A stretch of DNA of 64,000 nucleotides, taken from Lethocerus indicus. Lineage: Eukaryota > Arthropoda > Insecta > Hemiptera > Belostomatidae. Positions 39,066 through 51,915 of this stretch are shown here, piece after piece. The notes beneath the pieces are model-generated. The model worked only from the letters and a program-made list of their open reading frames with translations. It made no database searches and was not told the DNA's origin. The stretch's first letter is position 1. Each line of letters opens with the position of its first letter. Position numbers and translations under genes: made by a program. Location of the stretch: NCBI GenBank assembly GCA_019843655.1, contig JACDQD010000005.1, forward strand, positions 4,429,575 through 4,493,574, read 5' to 3'.

Positions 39066-41165
39066 AGATTGCAGTTATTTCTTTTCGAAACACGTTTATA
39101 GGCAATTGACTGGTGGCAAAAGTTAGTTATAAAAAACGTATAATTCATGACTCCTAGGCCTAACGTATCCTCGGAATACGTTCCCGACCGGCGGTTGATT
39201 ATTTCAGTGTAATCAGTCTTTAAAACGTTGGAACGCAAAAAATGTGGAAGGGAGAGCGGACTCTAATTTTAATGAATTTCCCTCTCAGTGTATAACTTGA
39301 GGCCGTGAAAACGGAGTACGGCGAGTGGAATTTAATTTTCGAATACCTTGACATTGCCAATGTACATAATAACATCCTATCGCCATGTTTGGACTGCCAG
39401 AACAACGTAGGCCGAAATATGTTTTAATTTTTATATATCTCTTACTTCATCCTGGGTTTTGAAAAGTTATTCTGGTTGACTTTGCATCCGAGGTGCGTTA
39501 CTGCAGTTTCTTTCAACATTTTAGCTGTTCCTCAACACGAAGTTCGTGTATTAAAACTTCCGGTAAAATATGTGATCGGAGAAATGCGAGAATAAACTTT
39601 GATGCCGTAGCGGCGGTTATTATGACTTTTCGCGTCTAGAGACAGCCTTCAGGCCGAAAATTTATCGACATTTCCCGGCCCAGCATTTGATCCACCACCC
39701 CCTCCACCCATCGGGGGATGAGGATTCATTCAATACGTCCATTATACGTTAAGTGTCGAAGCGGGGCTAGATTGTGTCAACTGCTGGGAGAAGTGGGCGT
39801 CAATTTCCACCAGTTGGAGATCCCTCACGCGTCCCCGACCCGCGATCACGTCCCGGAAATGGGTTCTCTCTACGATCGGCGCTTTTTTACTTAAAATAAA
39901 AAAATAAAAGAAGTAAAAGAACTCCGGTCGAAGGCTGGGTTTGAGTGTGCCCATTTAGGCCTTTCGAGTCGAGAAATCCACAATACGAGTGAAATTCGAT
40001 GAGGCCGCCGCTTTTCCGACCCCATAGGAGGTATTCTCTGCAATCGGAACATATATATTCTTCTTCGCTTCTGTATTTTTTGTATGTATGTTCCGAGAAA
40101 TTTTGGCGACCGAATTCTTCCGCATTCAATTCCTGAACCGATGAATATTCATTAATTGTAACTGCCGCGAATTTCTATCGTTTGAGTTATCGTCACCGTT
40201 TCAGCTAATTAACGCATCGCTGGACAAGCAGAGTCGGCAGTACGAGTTCTAATATATAGCGGATATATCTAGCGCATGTTCAAATCTGAGAATTTGGGTA
40301 GAAAACTATTATTAAATATTTTTGAATACCTGTTTTGTGGTCTTCGGGGGGTCTCCTCTCACCGTTTCGGTCTTTTGCCAGACCGGTTTGGGTGGCTGAG
40401 GAATCTTATATTGATTTGAATTATCCACCGCGTAAAACAGCAGGAGGGAGAACACGGAAAAATTTCACGCTCCCGTCCAGATTAGAGTACTGTATAATGT
40501 TATATTGTTCTCGTCCAGTATTGAAGCCGTTCGTAAAGCGAAAGTATTGTCCGGGACAGTGAACCGAAATTCGGCCATTAATCCCAACCGGTTTGTTGGG
40601 ACTCTGGGACTGTGTACGGAGTCATTGGGCAAGAGCCGTAAAAACGTTTTACGTTAGGGCAGTAACAACCATCGCGTCGGACGCATCCATATTGCTGCCG
40701 CCTATGTTATATACCCGAGTTGTAGGGATTTGTTACGGCCCATTGCCTCGATTGGAGTCTCTCCGCGGACGTTTCTCATTCTGTTACATACTATACGTTG
40801 TTATTCTTAATATTTTATATGTTATTTACTTATACTTTTATGCTGCCCATTTGCGCATAAGACTGTGTGCTTATTTTTACAGTTTCTGAACTTATGCGAA
40901 GTAAATATTAAGTGAAGATGTTTTAAATCAATTATTATATTATAATTCATTATAACACCATTATTATAATCTCAACTCTATAACAGTTTGCACAGTATTA
41001 TAGTTATGTGTAATATTTATTCCAACCCCGATTTTCTGATTCTTATCTGACTAGCTAAACATTAAATTAAGACTCAGAATAAACAATGTTAAATTTTCCC
41101 GTATCGTTAGCTAGGTATTTTCAAACTGGGTTGAAAGGATGAAGTTAAATAAAAATAATGAGAAA
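39066..41165. other. Non-coding stretch
   Basis: No gene recognised. Mixed composition, with CpG-containing patches at 39.1-39.4, 39.6-40.1 and 40.3-40.8 kb. Frames of 75 and 98 codons on the plus strand at 40,335-40,562 and 40,593-40,889 show no recognisable domain. The second ends in a Tyr/Phe/Leu-rich tail that simply follows T-rich DNA. Confidence 0.55.
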
Positions 41166-41169
41166 CCTT

Positions 41170-41235
41170 AAAAAATATTTCGGTTGGTAGGGCACCTGCC
41201 CTGGACACGTTAGTCTTCGCGCCCACAAAATCCTG
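41170..41235 (+). repeat. Possible degenerate tRNA-like SINE head
   Basis: GTTGGTAGGGC at 41,183-41,193, followed by ACCTGCCCTGGACACG, resembles the D-arm and the start of the anticodon arm of many tRNAs and tRNA-derived SINEs. About 25 bases on, a TCTTCG and then CACAAAATCC (to 41,233) sit where the variable loop and a decayed B box would be. No complete cloverleaf forms. A separate B-box-like TTTCGAATCCCGGTGC at about 41,343-41,358 is too far away to belong to one tRNA. This is weaker than the head at 31.06 kb, and chance resemblance is possible. Confidence 0.25.
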
Positions 41236-44200
41236 ATAGCCCGGCCTAAAATCCCGAGCGAAACGAGAGCCGACGTTCTCCCTTTTATGCGCCGAATAAA
41301 CCCCGAATATCGCACCGAATGTGCCGTTTGTGAACGACCCGATTTCGAATCCCGGTGCTAAAACATATCCTCATATTCGTAAACGTCTATATTCATATCT
41401 GTCCTGCCCAGTGCGGAATCACTTATCCGCATCGGGTTTTTGGTACCGACATTGACTGCAAAAACGAATGCTTGTTTCCTATATACAGGCTAATAGAGGC
41501 GTACATAAAAAATAATTAACCAGTTTCTTTTATGCGGTGAATTGTAGCTGAACAGCTTTTCTGACTAGTTTTTCTTTTGAACAAGAGAGGTAATTTCATT
41601 ACTTGCAAGGTATTTTAATTTTAAGTATGCTCATTTTCGTTTTCTTCGGTCGTATATATATACACGAATGAACATATATTTGTTGAATTGGTACCTCATA
41701 CAAATCCGGCTTACAGGAGCTTATTCCCACCTGTTCGCCGATCACATGCTAAATATCCCAAACAATAATATCAAAGCTTGTATAAGTCTTTGAAAAGGGT
41801 CCCCCCCCCGTATGTCTTGTACGAACAGTGAGAGACTGCCTCGAAAGGTGGTCTTTTATCGGCTGTTGATAGAAAGGGGGTAGAGGGGAGATATTTCCCT
41901 TTAATACATGTTCGGCCTGTTTCGAGGGGCACGAACGTGTTCGAGTGTGCGTAATCGTGTGTCTCCCTCTCCCTTCCTCTCTTATATCGCTCAATCATTC
42001 TATCTTTTTCGCACTCCCTCTCACCAGTCTGCGACCCCGTCCCTGGCACCGTCACCCCAGCCACTACCGCCCCTTTCTTTCAACACTTCAATTTCCACCA
42101 TCCGTTCGTCTCCGACGATGGAGCACACGCCAGTGTGTGTGTACAAGCGCTGTGGGTAAGTGGAATCACTCAAAGGGTGTTGGAGGCGGAGAAGATCAAA
42201 GTGCTCTCGTGAGGGGGTAGCCGGGCCTCCCCCTACTGTTGATAGCGCCGAGAAAAAGGAAAGTACTGCCCGTAAAGCGGCACCCCCTCTCACCCCTCTC
42301 CCCCTTCCGCAATGTCCCTTAAGGTGACTCCATTCTATCACACCGGTAGTCGTTTCAAACAATGGTCCGGCTCGGGCTTCACTTCCGAAAGAAGGCATCG
42401 GTCCACAAAAATAACAATATCATTCCTCAGACACCAGTGAAAAGGATAGTCATTTCTATGCTGTTCTGAAAATTATTTGATAGAAAAAATTATAACCTCA
42501 ATTTCGCTAAAGTAATGTGGCCACATTACTCTGCCCTTAATTACACCTGCAATTTGTTTTTTTTTTCATTATATTAAACAACTTTCAATGAAATGTAGGG
42601 CTACTTGATTACTGAGTACGCCGAGTAATTACTGATTATTCGCGTGTATGTCCAGTGTAACGGCCTTGCCAACCGAATGTCAATATTCTCTCGATATTGG
42701 AACTAATGTAGTGCAGAAATTGCCTATTAGAATTGTAGTTACTAATGTAAGCACGGAATCATCGCAGATTGTGTATTGTGCCTGTTGAGCGCTATATCCG
42801 TCGGTCCATCACTTGAAATTAATATTCCATGTAATTACGCCGGCGTACACAATTATACATTGCGTACATATACGGTAGAGATCGGAAAGATTCTTTCAGT
42901 CCTGATGGCCGTTATTTCTTTTGATGTACAAATCCAAAATTATCGGTACAACGTGGGGCGGCACGCGGGGGCGGTACAAAAGAAAACCCCGGGATCCATT
43001 CCGAGTGTTTATATTTAATCGGCGTTTGGGGGGTCGCTGACATTTCCGTTTAGACGACCGGGGCGGGAGAAATAATTAAATTCTCGTAACCGACTTGCCT
43101 CTGGAGTTTCAAAGGGAGGAGCCGAGCGGGCTCACACTCGAAAGGGGCCCCTCCCCACGACGACGAAACGTATTAAAATTTATGCCTCCTCTCCTCCCAG
43201 CTATTCTCCATTTCTTCCTTAGGCAGTTTTTCCGGACGTACGGAATAAGAGGGAGGGAGAGGATGAGGGAAAGACAAAGGAGAATTTTCCAACATTTACG
43301 ATAGAACAGGCTGTTGCCGTTCGGCCCTCCTTTTTAATAACGCCGCTCGGCCGTTGTCTCAAGCCTCTGTGAATAATGAAAACTGTCCTTTCTGTTATCG
43401 GCGGGTAAAAAGAAGTTCACCCCCGAGGCCATTATTAACAATAATTTTGAAAGAAAAAAACAACAACATACTCCTTACTTGTTCTGACAAGGTATTATGT
43501 AATTTTGCAAGCAGAGTATTACACGATTCGGGCAAATTTATTAATTTCGAAATTAGATTTACTCGTCAACCTTGATAAAATAGCCGCATTTAAATTATTA
43601 GCGAGTATCATGTATTTAGGTTAATGATTCCATTATACAAATTGTGGCCCCGGGGCGATTGAAAATTCATCATTTGAATTTTTATCATTTAACGTGGTTT
43701 GGGATTTCAACGTTCGGCACGGGTTAAAACATAAAGAATACATATTGTTGAAATATTTTTTTTTTGTCCAGCACAAAGAACAAGGCTTTATACCCACAAT
43801 TTTGACTTGATATTCAGTTTTTAATCAATACCGTATTAAAATAGTAGTATGTTTGCCAATGACTAGTCGATGGGCCCGGTTCACTTTAACTGCAGCGAAA
43901 ATAGACAACACAATCGAACTAAGCCGTTAACAGTGCACATAATAAACGTGCGTATGGTGACACGATGTACATTAATACACTGTACACACATAAATACTAT
44001 AATTACAGGATATGAATAAAGTCGCCAGCAAAACATTAAGATACCATCCGGGCAGAACAAAGTTTAGGGACTATTGAATTTTTCATTGAGCATATTTCAA
44101 TGTTATCCTACCCAAAATTCTTGCAACAAATATCCCATGAAGACGAAAAAAAGGTTTAAATTTGATATAAGATGGTCTCTTCAAATCATCACCATTTGAT

Positions 44201-47200
44201 GAAGAAGCCGCCCATACTGGGCTCGGTAGGCACGTGGGCTGTATAGTGAGGCGTCACGTGAGCCGTTGCCGCGGAGTGTGTGCGGGTTTTTCTCCGGGCA
44301 TCGTTAGTCTAACGTTTCTTCGCTGTGGGAGGGGGCGCATTTTGAACACTACGTGATGCCTATAATGAACCCGCGGCGGGGCGGGAGCGCCCAAATTCCC
44401 CGGACGGGCGACATCCCATCCGGAAAATATGTTCTCGCCCTGAATATTAACCAGCGGGACGAACAAAGGTTCAATCCGCCCCCGGCTCCTATACTCTAGC
44501 CCCGAGTCCGCTTTCGTCTCGGAAATCTATTGGATGAGAAATTAGATCGCCGCACTATTGAGCACTGCTGCATTCATGATGGATTATGATGCCACAAAAA
44601 TAACAGTAAAAAAGAGTACTCCATTTCTAAAATGCTACGACTCCTCCTGTTAAAATGTCCGAGTTCCACTTCAATAGAGACCGCCCTAAGGTCAATCGGC
44701 CGAGAGGGGTTTTGAAAATGTCAGACCGCGCTCTGAATCTTGAACGATTATCCACCCCCTATTTTGTTTTATTGACCGGGAGAAACAATATATTTTGTGG
44801 AAATCGTCGTTAAAACGAGACATTTTGACATGACCTGATTACAATTATCGGTCGATCTTCTACTGAAGCGATATTTCCTTGTCGTTCATTCCAACTAGCG
44901 CAATTTTGTCTTTTGAAAATTCGTTCTTAAATTTTTCACGCGATTGTCGTTATTTTTCCATTATTTTCTCGACGTTTCGACGTCGATGAAGGCAACACCC
45001 GAGACGTCCCCAGTTGGAAAGGGCAAAAACCCTTCTACTGGAGCTCGCAGATGGTTTCCAAACACAAATATCAAGCGATAACTAACCGAGGTTCCACCCA
45101 AAGTATTAGACGACCCAACCGGAAGTTAGTTACTAGATAGAGGCAAATGAATCTATAAAGCACTAAAAGAATCTAGTTAATTTTAAAGCAATTTTTCATT
45201 ATGAGAATGGATGAATATCAGTTTCCTATCCAAACAAGATGCTGTCCAATTTTAAAGACGTTAACAATTTTTGGTTGAAAGTAAATTTTTATTTTATGTT
45301 TCACCATGCACATTTATTATACCTAATTATTACTTTTACAGCATCTTTGTAAAGAACGCATTCCCGAGTTTTTTCCGCTCGCCACGGGCGTGACTGCTTG
45401 GTCCCCCCCACCAAAGGGGTTTATGTTTTTTCATTGTTATTTTATCTCTACTTCCATTATTTTTCAAGGCCTCGATTTCATCGTTTTGAGTGAATGTTTT
45501 TCGCCGAAGTTGAAGAATACTTTGCATAACCGGGACCGTTGGCGTCTCTTGTTTCGGATGCATTAAAAGTTGGCGGGCGCCGCGTGGGACCGAGCCCAGC
45601 TGGGCCAGCTAGCCCCTTTCCTCCCTCACTTCTAATATTCTTGTTATCTTCAATTCTCTCATCCACCGTTCCCCCGTTGACTGATGTCCCAACTCGACAG
45701 AAATGTTTCCTTTCCCATTTTGGGGTCTTAAATATTTTTTACCCAATGAGATTTCCTCTGAAAAATAAAATATTTTCATAAGGCACCTCCCCACCCTTGG
45801 GAGGAGTTATTCCCAACGATGATATTAAAGGGATTTGAATTACAGATATCAGAAGTTTGTGTAATTTATTTTTGGCTTGAAGGGAAACTGATTTCTGACC
45901 GTACTACTTAAAATTTCGAAATGAATAAATTTTTTAAAATGAAATAATGCTACGTATAAATGAAAATATAATCTACAACCAGTTACACGATTTGATGGGA
46001 TTTTATAATGATGAATTAAAAATCGTTTTAAAACAAGTCAATAATCTATAAACCGTTCATTAAATTTTCCCTCTTCACTCGCTGGTTTGGTTCAAAGCTT
46101 CTCGATATTACTAATAGTCAGTATGGCACTACAAACGTTTTCGAATCATTTTGTTTTCACGGGATCATAAGAGAGAAGAGATCAGAAGATCGTAAGAGAA
46201 ATGAGATTCTCAAACTGAAAGAGTTACTTAAATTAAGTACTTCGACAAACCGCGCAATAATGTTTCTAATTGTCGCTAGAACCACGTTTCCAAGCGTACG
46301 GGGACATAGCTTTTAAATCAATTGTAAATTAGAATTAAATACGAATCCTGTCATTGTGCATTAATCATTAGGCGAAATTTATCCGGCAATATACATAAAT
46401 TACCCGCTGCAGCGTGCTGTTTCGTCGGCCGCCGAAGATATATCGGGGGCGTGAGCGAATAAAACCTGAGATTTAATTGTGCACTTAGTCAGTATTAGGG
46501 GAGTTGAACAGGTCGTGTACATTCGGAGGAGGGGGCGGCAGGGGGTAGGGCAATAATATCATAAATAGGGCCAACCTATTGGGGTAGTAAATCGATGCCA
46601 ATTGTGATTCCAATTGTGCCTAGGGGGTGTTGCGGGGGTGGCGGGCGAACGCCAGCCTCATAACTCAGTTATAAGTGTTAAATTGGTCGGCGGATGGGCG
46701 GGACGGGGGAAGGGGAGGCGGTAGCTGATAATTATATTGATTATCGCCTTTAATTATCAGCGGGGTACACGCACAGGCACACGCACGGGCGCCCCCGCCC
46801 ATCCCTCCGCTATACGTCCATTGTTCAGAGAGAGCGCATCTCTGAATGCCTCTGAGTGCCGACGAATTTACAGTTAACGCCCCCCCCCCGAAATAGTACG
46901 GCAGGGCAATTACATTGGGGGAATTACCTCCCTTCTTATTAATTATATAAAATGGTGGTTTTGAAATCAATCGCGTGCAATAAATCCGAAAGCCCCGTTC
47001 ACAATAGCCGCGTGATTTATGGCCTAGCCGATGTCCCCGGCGGTTTATTGGGGGGGTAGGAATTAATTATCCCGGGAAAAGCAGCACGGTCCAAGGTAGT
47101 ATTTTAAACATTCAACGTTTCACGAGAGCCAGTTTTTTAAGCCGCAACCCCAAACACTTTTCCTACCAATCCCATGTGGGTTTCAATTGGAAATTTAGTA

Positions 47201-50097
47201 GGATTTTCAACTTTTTAAGTGCGGTTAGTACAAATCAATTTGGGACCAATTAATTTTATCCGGATCTCCCGCGTTTAATCTAGAATGCTATCGAGATATA
47301 CTGTTTAAGCGTAACATTTTTGATGACGAACTTAAAGAAATCAAAGCGACCAAATCTACTACTTATATTGTGAAAATTTATGTAAGTAATATACTTAGTG
47401 TTCTACGTGATGTTTAGTGAAAGGAATGCGGCTAGGCATACGCCCGGTGTGTATATAATTTTATATTTTTGCTACCCAACCCCTGTATCTAGATACTGAC
47501 AGTGGCGTTGCATCTCGAACCTGGTCTATCTACGAACCAACCCTTTAAAAATGTTATTCGCTTCATTAATTTTTCTTTCCTCGAGAGATTGCCCGTTGAA
47601 TGTATACAAAAACTGGATACAAAGAGATTCTTAAAGTACAGTCTAAATATCGGTATGAATTACGTGAAAATGAATAGAGTGGGCTGGAGTGGTTGGGCTG
47701 GTTTAAAAAAAAATAAATAAAAAAGAAAAACCGAAAAGAAAAACAACAGAAACATTAATCAGGGAGGCACAGATGTCTCGGGCCTTAATTAGAAACGCGA
47801 AGCTCGCAGACGGACCGAGGATCCCAATTTATTTCTTCCCACCGAACACTGCACGTACAATCCTCCCTTTACGTTAGAGAAATTAAACGCGTATGAAAAT
47901 AGCCTCTTTTTCGTGAAATAAATTCGTGCGTTTCCTGGCTTATTTGTATGCTATTAGCAACATACAATTACAATGACTTCAATGGGGCAAGGAAATGTTT
48001 ATCTCAGAATGAAATTTTAAAATCGATTCGTTTTCTAATAATACAATTTTTTTAGTGCAAATGGGTAAATATTATGGTAAAGGTAGATTTTATGACTTCC
48101 ACGAACCCAATAAACCGGAATTCGCTACCTGTTCACCGATATTGAAGCCGATATTGATCTATAATTCTGAATCAAATTATTGGTACTAGATGTCAGTCTC
48201 CTGCGTCAATTTCAACGACAGTAGAACTTACCTTGACATCGCAAATTACAATACAAGTCCCGAACCAATCAAATGAAAACTGGCATCAACCCAAATGCTG
48301 TCTCCTATTCTGTCAGGCGAATCCTCCCCCAACCCCGTCACAAATTCACCCTCCAACGACCAAAGCGAAATTCCTTAACTGATCCAAGACCAATTACAGT
48401 CTATTTGGCGATACGTAAATTATAGCTCCATTATCTCAACTCTAAACGTTATTAACTTATTGTTATACGTAAATATATTAAATGGAAACTAAGTTAAACC
48501 GGATAAGTCAATGTTGGTAGTGGCGAGTTCCCCGAAGGCACGGGTAGCGGATTCAGCTCACGCCTATCCCCCAACCCCTTCACCGACCCCCGTATAGCGC
48601 CCCCTTTATAGATAATATAACTTCTATTCTAATTTATGGAACAAGAATCCGAATTATCGTTTGAATTTACATTTGCATTGCCAACACCAGCGGTGGCGTA
48701 CAATACCAATATTTTGGAAATAAAGTCAAGGGAGTTTCTGTTGCATACTCTCGTTATAATTATTATAACGTATATTAATCCTACTCTTCAATTCGTGATT
48801 ATGTATTTTTCATATTTATTTTGTTATTGCAGTAAAATCGGTTCCGATTTAAATTCCAGCTGTTCAATTCCTGACACGAGTCATTCGAATCCGACTCAAC
48901 AACGTTAGTTCTTAGTAGAGTATATAAGAATATTAATTCATAAATAATCCCAAACCGGTCTAAATAAGCGATTGATGACATTACTAAATATTATCTATAA
49001 TTCTTAACTGTGTAATTCAATATTCATGTCAGTTACACACTTTGGTGCAAATAGATGCCAAATTTGGAACCAAAGATTTTCTGTAAATACCTAATTAATG
49101 ATAAAAATAATTTAAATAAAATAATGTAAAGGAAGTAAACTGATGAAATTGGCGAATAGTTTGCAACATTTTTAGGCGCTATTGTTTTCAGAAAATTGCC
49201 TGGTAATCATGTTTTTTAACGATTAGTGGAATCAATGCAGGAGAAGTGCGAATAAAGCCGTTACTGCGAGAGAAGAATTAAAAACCAATTAAACGTGCGG
49301 AGCCTTTTCCGCTTTTATAGGTTTAAACACGCGTTTCTTTATGCCGCGTTATCGCAGCCTGTCTCTGTAGGAAAATTTCATCAGTCAAAATGGACAGTGG
49401 ATAGTAACAAAACCGTCACTGTAGTAGAGCCGAAACAGGTTGGACAGAGAGTGAAAAAGGGGGGGAACTGGCCGTTGGCCCCTCCATCCCCCTCTCTAGC
49501 CCGATATTAAATCAACCCCCTCCTCCACACAACAACCCTCCGAACGGCCCTTGTTTCGGGAAAGTATCGCCGGCTTTGATGGTAGGGAGGCAGTGGTCGG
49601 GGGGGCGCGTGCCGGCGAGGAATTGACGCGCGCGTACGTGCGACAGACGCCGCGCCCAACACAATTTCCGCCTAATATACGCACCGACCCCTTTTTCTCA
49701 GAGCACTATTTTCTCAAAACCCACCCCCCAACCATCTCTATAAACGGCTAACAGACCGCAGAATAGACTCCGCTGAAAAAAAGGTAGACCCGTTTTAAAT
49801 TCAGTGGGACGCTCACATCAGAATTTTGCTGTAGTCTGTTGATCTACTTCAAATGCAATTCTATGAACGATTGTAAATGGGCGGTAAACCTTCGCTCATT
49901 CTGTGGAATTCGGGCTTATTATCGGGGATAGGTTTATAGAATTTTCCAAGTATTACGATCGTAATATCCGCAGCTCCACAAAATTGTCTGTTCTTATTTT
50001 CCTCAGTGCAAGGAACAATAGATATTGAACTTGGGTTGTGGGGGGGCGTATCGGTAGATCAGTAGGACCCATCATGATTTTCTTTTGAATATCAAAA

Positions 50098-50100
<3 letters not shown>
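41236..50100. other. Non-coding stretch with GC-rich islands
   Basis: No gene recognised. Islands lie at about 41.85-42.4, 43.0-43.4, 44.2-44.75, 45.4-45.8, 46.5-47.1, 48.3-48.6 and 49.4-49.75 kb, separated by AT-rich DNA. The best-organised small element is the 20-bp palindrome at 42,511-42,530, listed separately. Multiple overlapping frames at 41.7-42.4 kb (81, 97, 83, 91 and 125 codons on both strands) again reflect base composition. No domain, signal peptide or conserved catalytic motif could be supported. Confidence 0.6.
42511..42530. repeat. 20-bp perfect palindrome
   Basis: AGTAATGTGGCCACATTACT is a perfect 20-bp palindrome with no spacer, centred on TGGCCA. Seen directly. Candidate explanations are a symmetric binding site or a transposon excision/fold-back scar. 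I cannot choose between them. Confidence 0.85.

Positions 50101-50155
<55 letters not shown>
50101..50155. repeat. (AT)27 microsatellite
   Basis: A pure alternating AT tract of 55 bases. It is likely polymorphic in length and able to extrude a cruciform. Seen directly. Confidence 0.95.
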
Positions 50156-50158
<3 letters not shown>

Positions 50159-51471
50159 AGACAATTGATATTCTCCTTTTTTCGGATGCCTCCACCGTCA
50201 ATTTCGGAGGAAGAGTCTCCCTCTCCCCGCACTCTCTCTTTCTATCTCTCTCACGCTAGTGTATAAATGGAGAGTTGTTTCTGGAAAAGTGGAGCGCACA
50301 GATTTCACCGAAAATTGTATTCAGTGTGGACGTATCTGTTTACCCTACTTCCATATTCATTCGTCTATGCCCATATTAGAGTTCAGTTGTGACAAACTGG
50401 AAAAATTTAAATTTTCGTTTTATCCATCCATTTTGTTTTATGTAGTCTTCCAATGCAATTTAACAGGTTCCAACTTAGGCAGATAAAAATCACCAGACTG
50501 TGTAATGGACTTATTTGCGTATTACGGGTGGATATGACATATTTCCTTTCAACAGGATATTAACATTTTATGAGATGGAAGTTAAGTTAACATACAGTGA
50601 CATTATTGTAAATTATTTGTAGTTTTACTCAAGTTTCGTCCCGTCATTCAATCTTGATATGTAAAAAAGTATGTATCTCATATATAAATAAATACTAGAC
50701 TTGTTGAAACAAATAACTAAATAAATAATTAAGGTTGCTAAAACCTGTTGGGGTCGGACTTGAGATTTGAGTGGTTAAAAGACAGGTGCCCCACTAAGTC
50801 AAATGAAGGCATTCAGTTTTAATAGAGACTGCAATTACTTACAGAATGTTTTAGTACGTAAAATCGATGGAAACCGATTAATAGTTTATGAAAATTAATC
50901 TCCAGGCTAGAAAAGTAAATAACTTATTTCAACAGTTTAAACGCAAACGAAAGATTACATATTTGATTTTCCTTTCGTCTGCGTTCAAAATTCGCTGTCT
51001 CCCAGTAGATATAACACGGTCTGCTCCTGTGCCTGAGGCTTTCCTCGAGTGGCAGAACACTGACACACAGGGGGCATGCCGGAAAAAGGAGGGATAAAGG
51101 GTGCCCGGTCCCGGGGGAGCGGGGGCCGGTTTTTCACGGATCGAGCCGCTTTCCCGCTAATAGGCGGGAAAAGCCCCGGGTTTTTCTCCGGCCGCCCCGA
51201 CGGGGGCCCCGCCTCACACTTTTCATAATTGATCTCGTGTACGAGCCGACTTCGACGTGGCGGCACCCGCACCCGCATTCCGCATCCCTCGCGTGCCTCC
51301 GCCTCCCCCCGACGTTTCACCTTAATCACTCCCCTGCGTTGCCTCAACACCGCCGCGATTATGTACATTTAACGGGGAGCAAAATATATAGTGGGCGGGA
51401 GATCATGAGTAATGAGTAATAATTTCGATTTTAATAAGAAATAATTTCGTCCCCTATTTTCATACTCATTA
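50156..51471. other. Non-coding stretch between the AT microsatellite and the mobile element
   Basis: No gene recognised. A short CT-rich block (50.19-50.26 kb) is followed by AT-rich DNA and then a CpG-rich island at 51.0-51.37 kb. The 127-codon minus-strand frame at 50,985-51,368 lies in that island, overlaps two plus-strand frames and shows no domain. Confidence 0.55.
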
Positions 51472-51473
51472 TA

Positions 51474-51554
51474 CAGAGGGGTCCAAAAAAATGTATCCAC
51501 TGTTTAACAGTCCATAACTTGCAAACTAATTGACTCAGTTGTCTCATTTTTGGT
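51474..51554 (+). repeat. Left terminal inverted repeat of the Tc1/mariner derivative
   Basis: An 81-base repeat beginning CAGAGGGGTCC and ending TTTTTGGT. It pairs with 51,916-51,996 with seven mismatches and no gaps. Termini this long suggest transposase binding at both ends of each repeat, as in long-inverted-repeat Tc1 subfamilies. That last point is inference. Confidence 0.92.
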
Positions 51555-51592
51555 GAAAGTGTAGCTTAAAGTCCAACTTAAAGATATATAAA

Positions 51593-51643
51593 CTATTCGA
51601 AATGGTCACCATTATTAACATCCACACAGAAACTATGCCAGCG
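51593..51643 (-). pseudogene. Transposase C-terminal relic
   Basis: Read on the minus strand, 16 codons and a TAG stop give RWHSFCVDVNNGDHFE. The ending, a Cys followed by Asn-Gly-x-His-Phe-Glu and stop, is the conserved C-terminus of many insect Tc1/mariner transposases. It lies directly downstream of the N-terminal relic but in another reading frame, overlapping its last codons. The intervening catalytic domain is absent, which points to an internal deletion whose junction lies near 51,635-51,680. The homology is recognised by eye; no alignment was run. Confidence 0.75.
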
Positions 51644-51758
51644 AACTGCAGCACCAACTACTGACTGGCTCTGTTTGATACTCATTTCGCCATTGCCGTT
51701 GAACCTCATTAATGTTTTCGTACTTAAAATACCAGTTCAAAACTGGACTTCCTTTCAT
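51633..51758 (-). pseudogene. Transposase N-terminal relic (DUF4817-like helix-turn-helix)
   Basis: On the minus strand an ATG at 51,758 opens 41 codons that end in TAG at 51,633. Residues 9-31 include WYFKYENINEVQRQWRNEY. This matches the pattern of the N-terminal DNA-binding domain (DUF4817) of insect Tc1-like transposases, typically a Trp/Tyr-Phe, then a Val-Gln-Arg followed by basic and aromatic residues. The family protein is several hundred residues long; here only the first helices remain. The frame then runs out of phase into the deleted C-terminal part. Whether this ATG was the original start is unknown. Confidence 0.65.
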
Positions 51759-51915
51759 CGAATGCAGTAAGCCTTGCGCCAGCCACGTTTACTCGAGTAA
51801 CAAGGTACAACTAACAACAGAACACTGACTATCTGGCGACTGTCATCTGACAAAACAAAACAACGCAATACAACGCTTGTATGGCGCGATTGCCGGAACT
51901 ACAAACTATAACACT

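Noticed and set aside
41311..41360. B-box-like TTTCGAATCCCGGTGC
   Set aside because: No matching A box or acceptor stem nearby. It lies about 160 bases from the A-box-like sequence at 41,183, too far for one tRNA unit.
42021..42398. 125-codon minus-strand frame and its overlapping partners
   Set aside because: Five frames on both strands share this island, as expected from few stops in GC-rich DNA. At most one could be real and none has a domain.
47500..47515. CAGTGGCGTTGC, another hAT-terminus-like sequence
   Set aside because: A single short match without a partner end; expected occasionally by chance.
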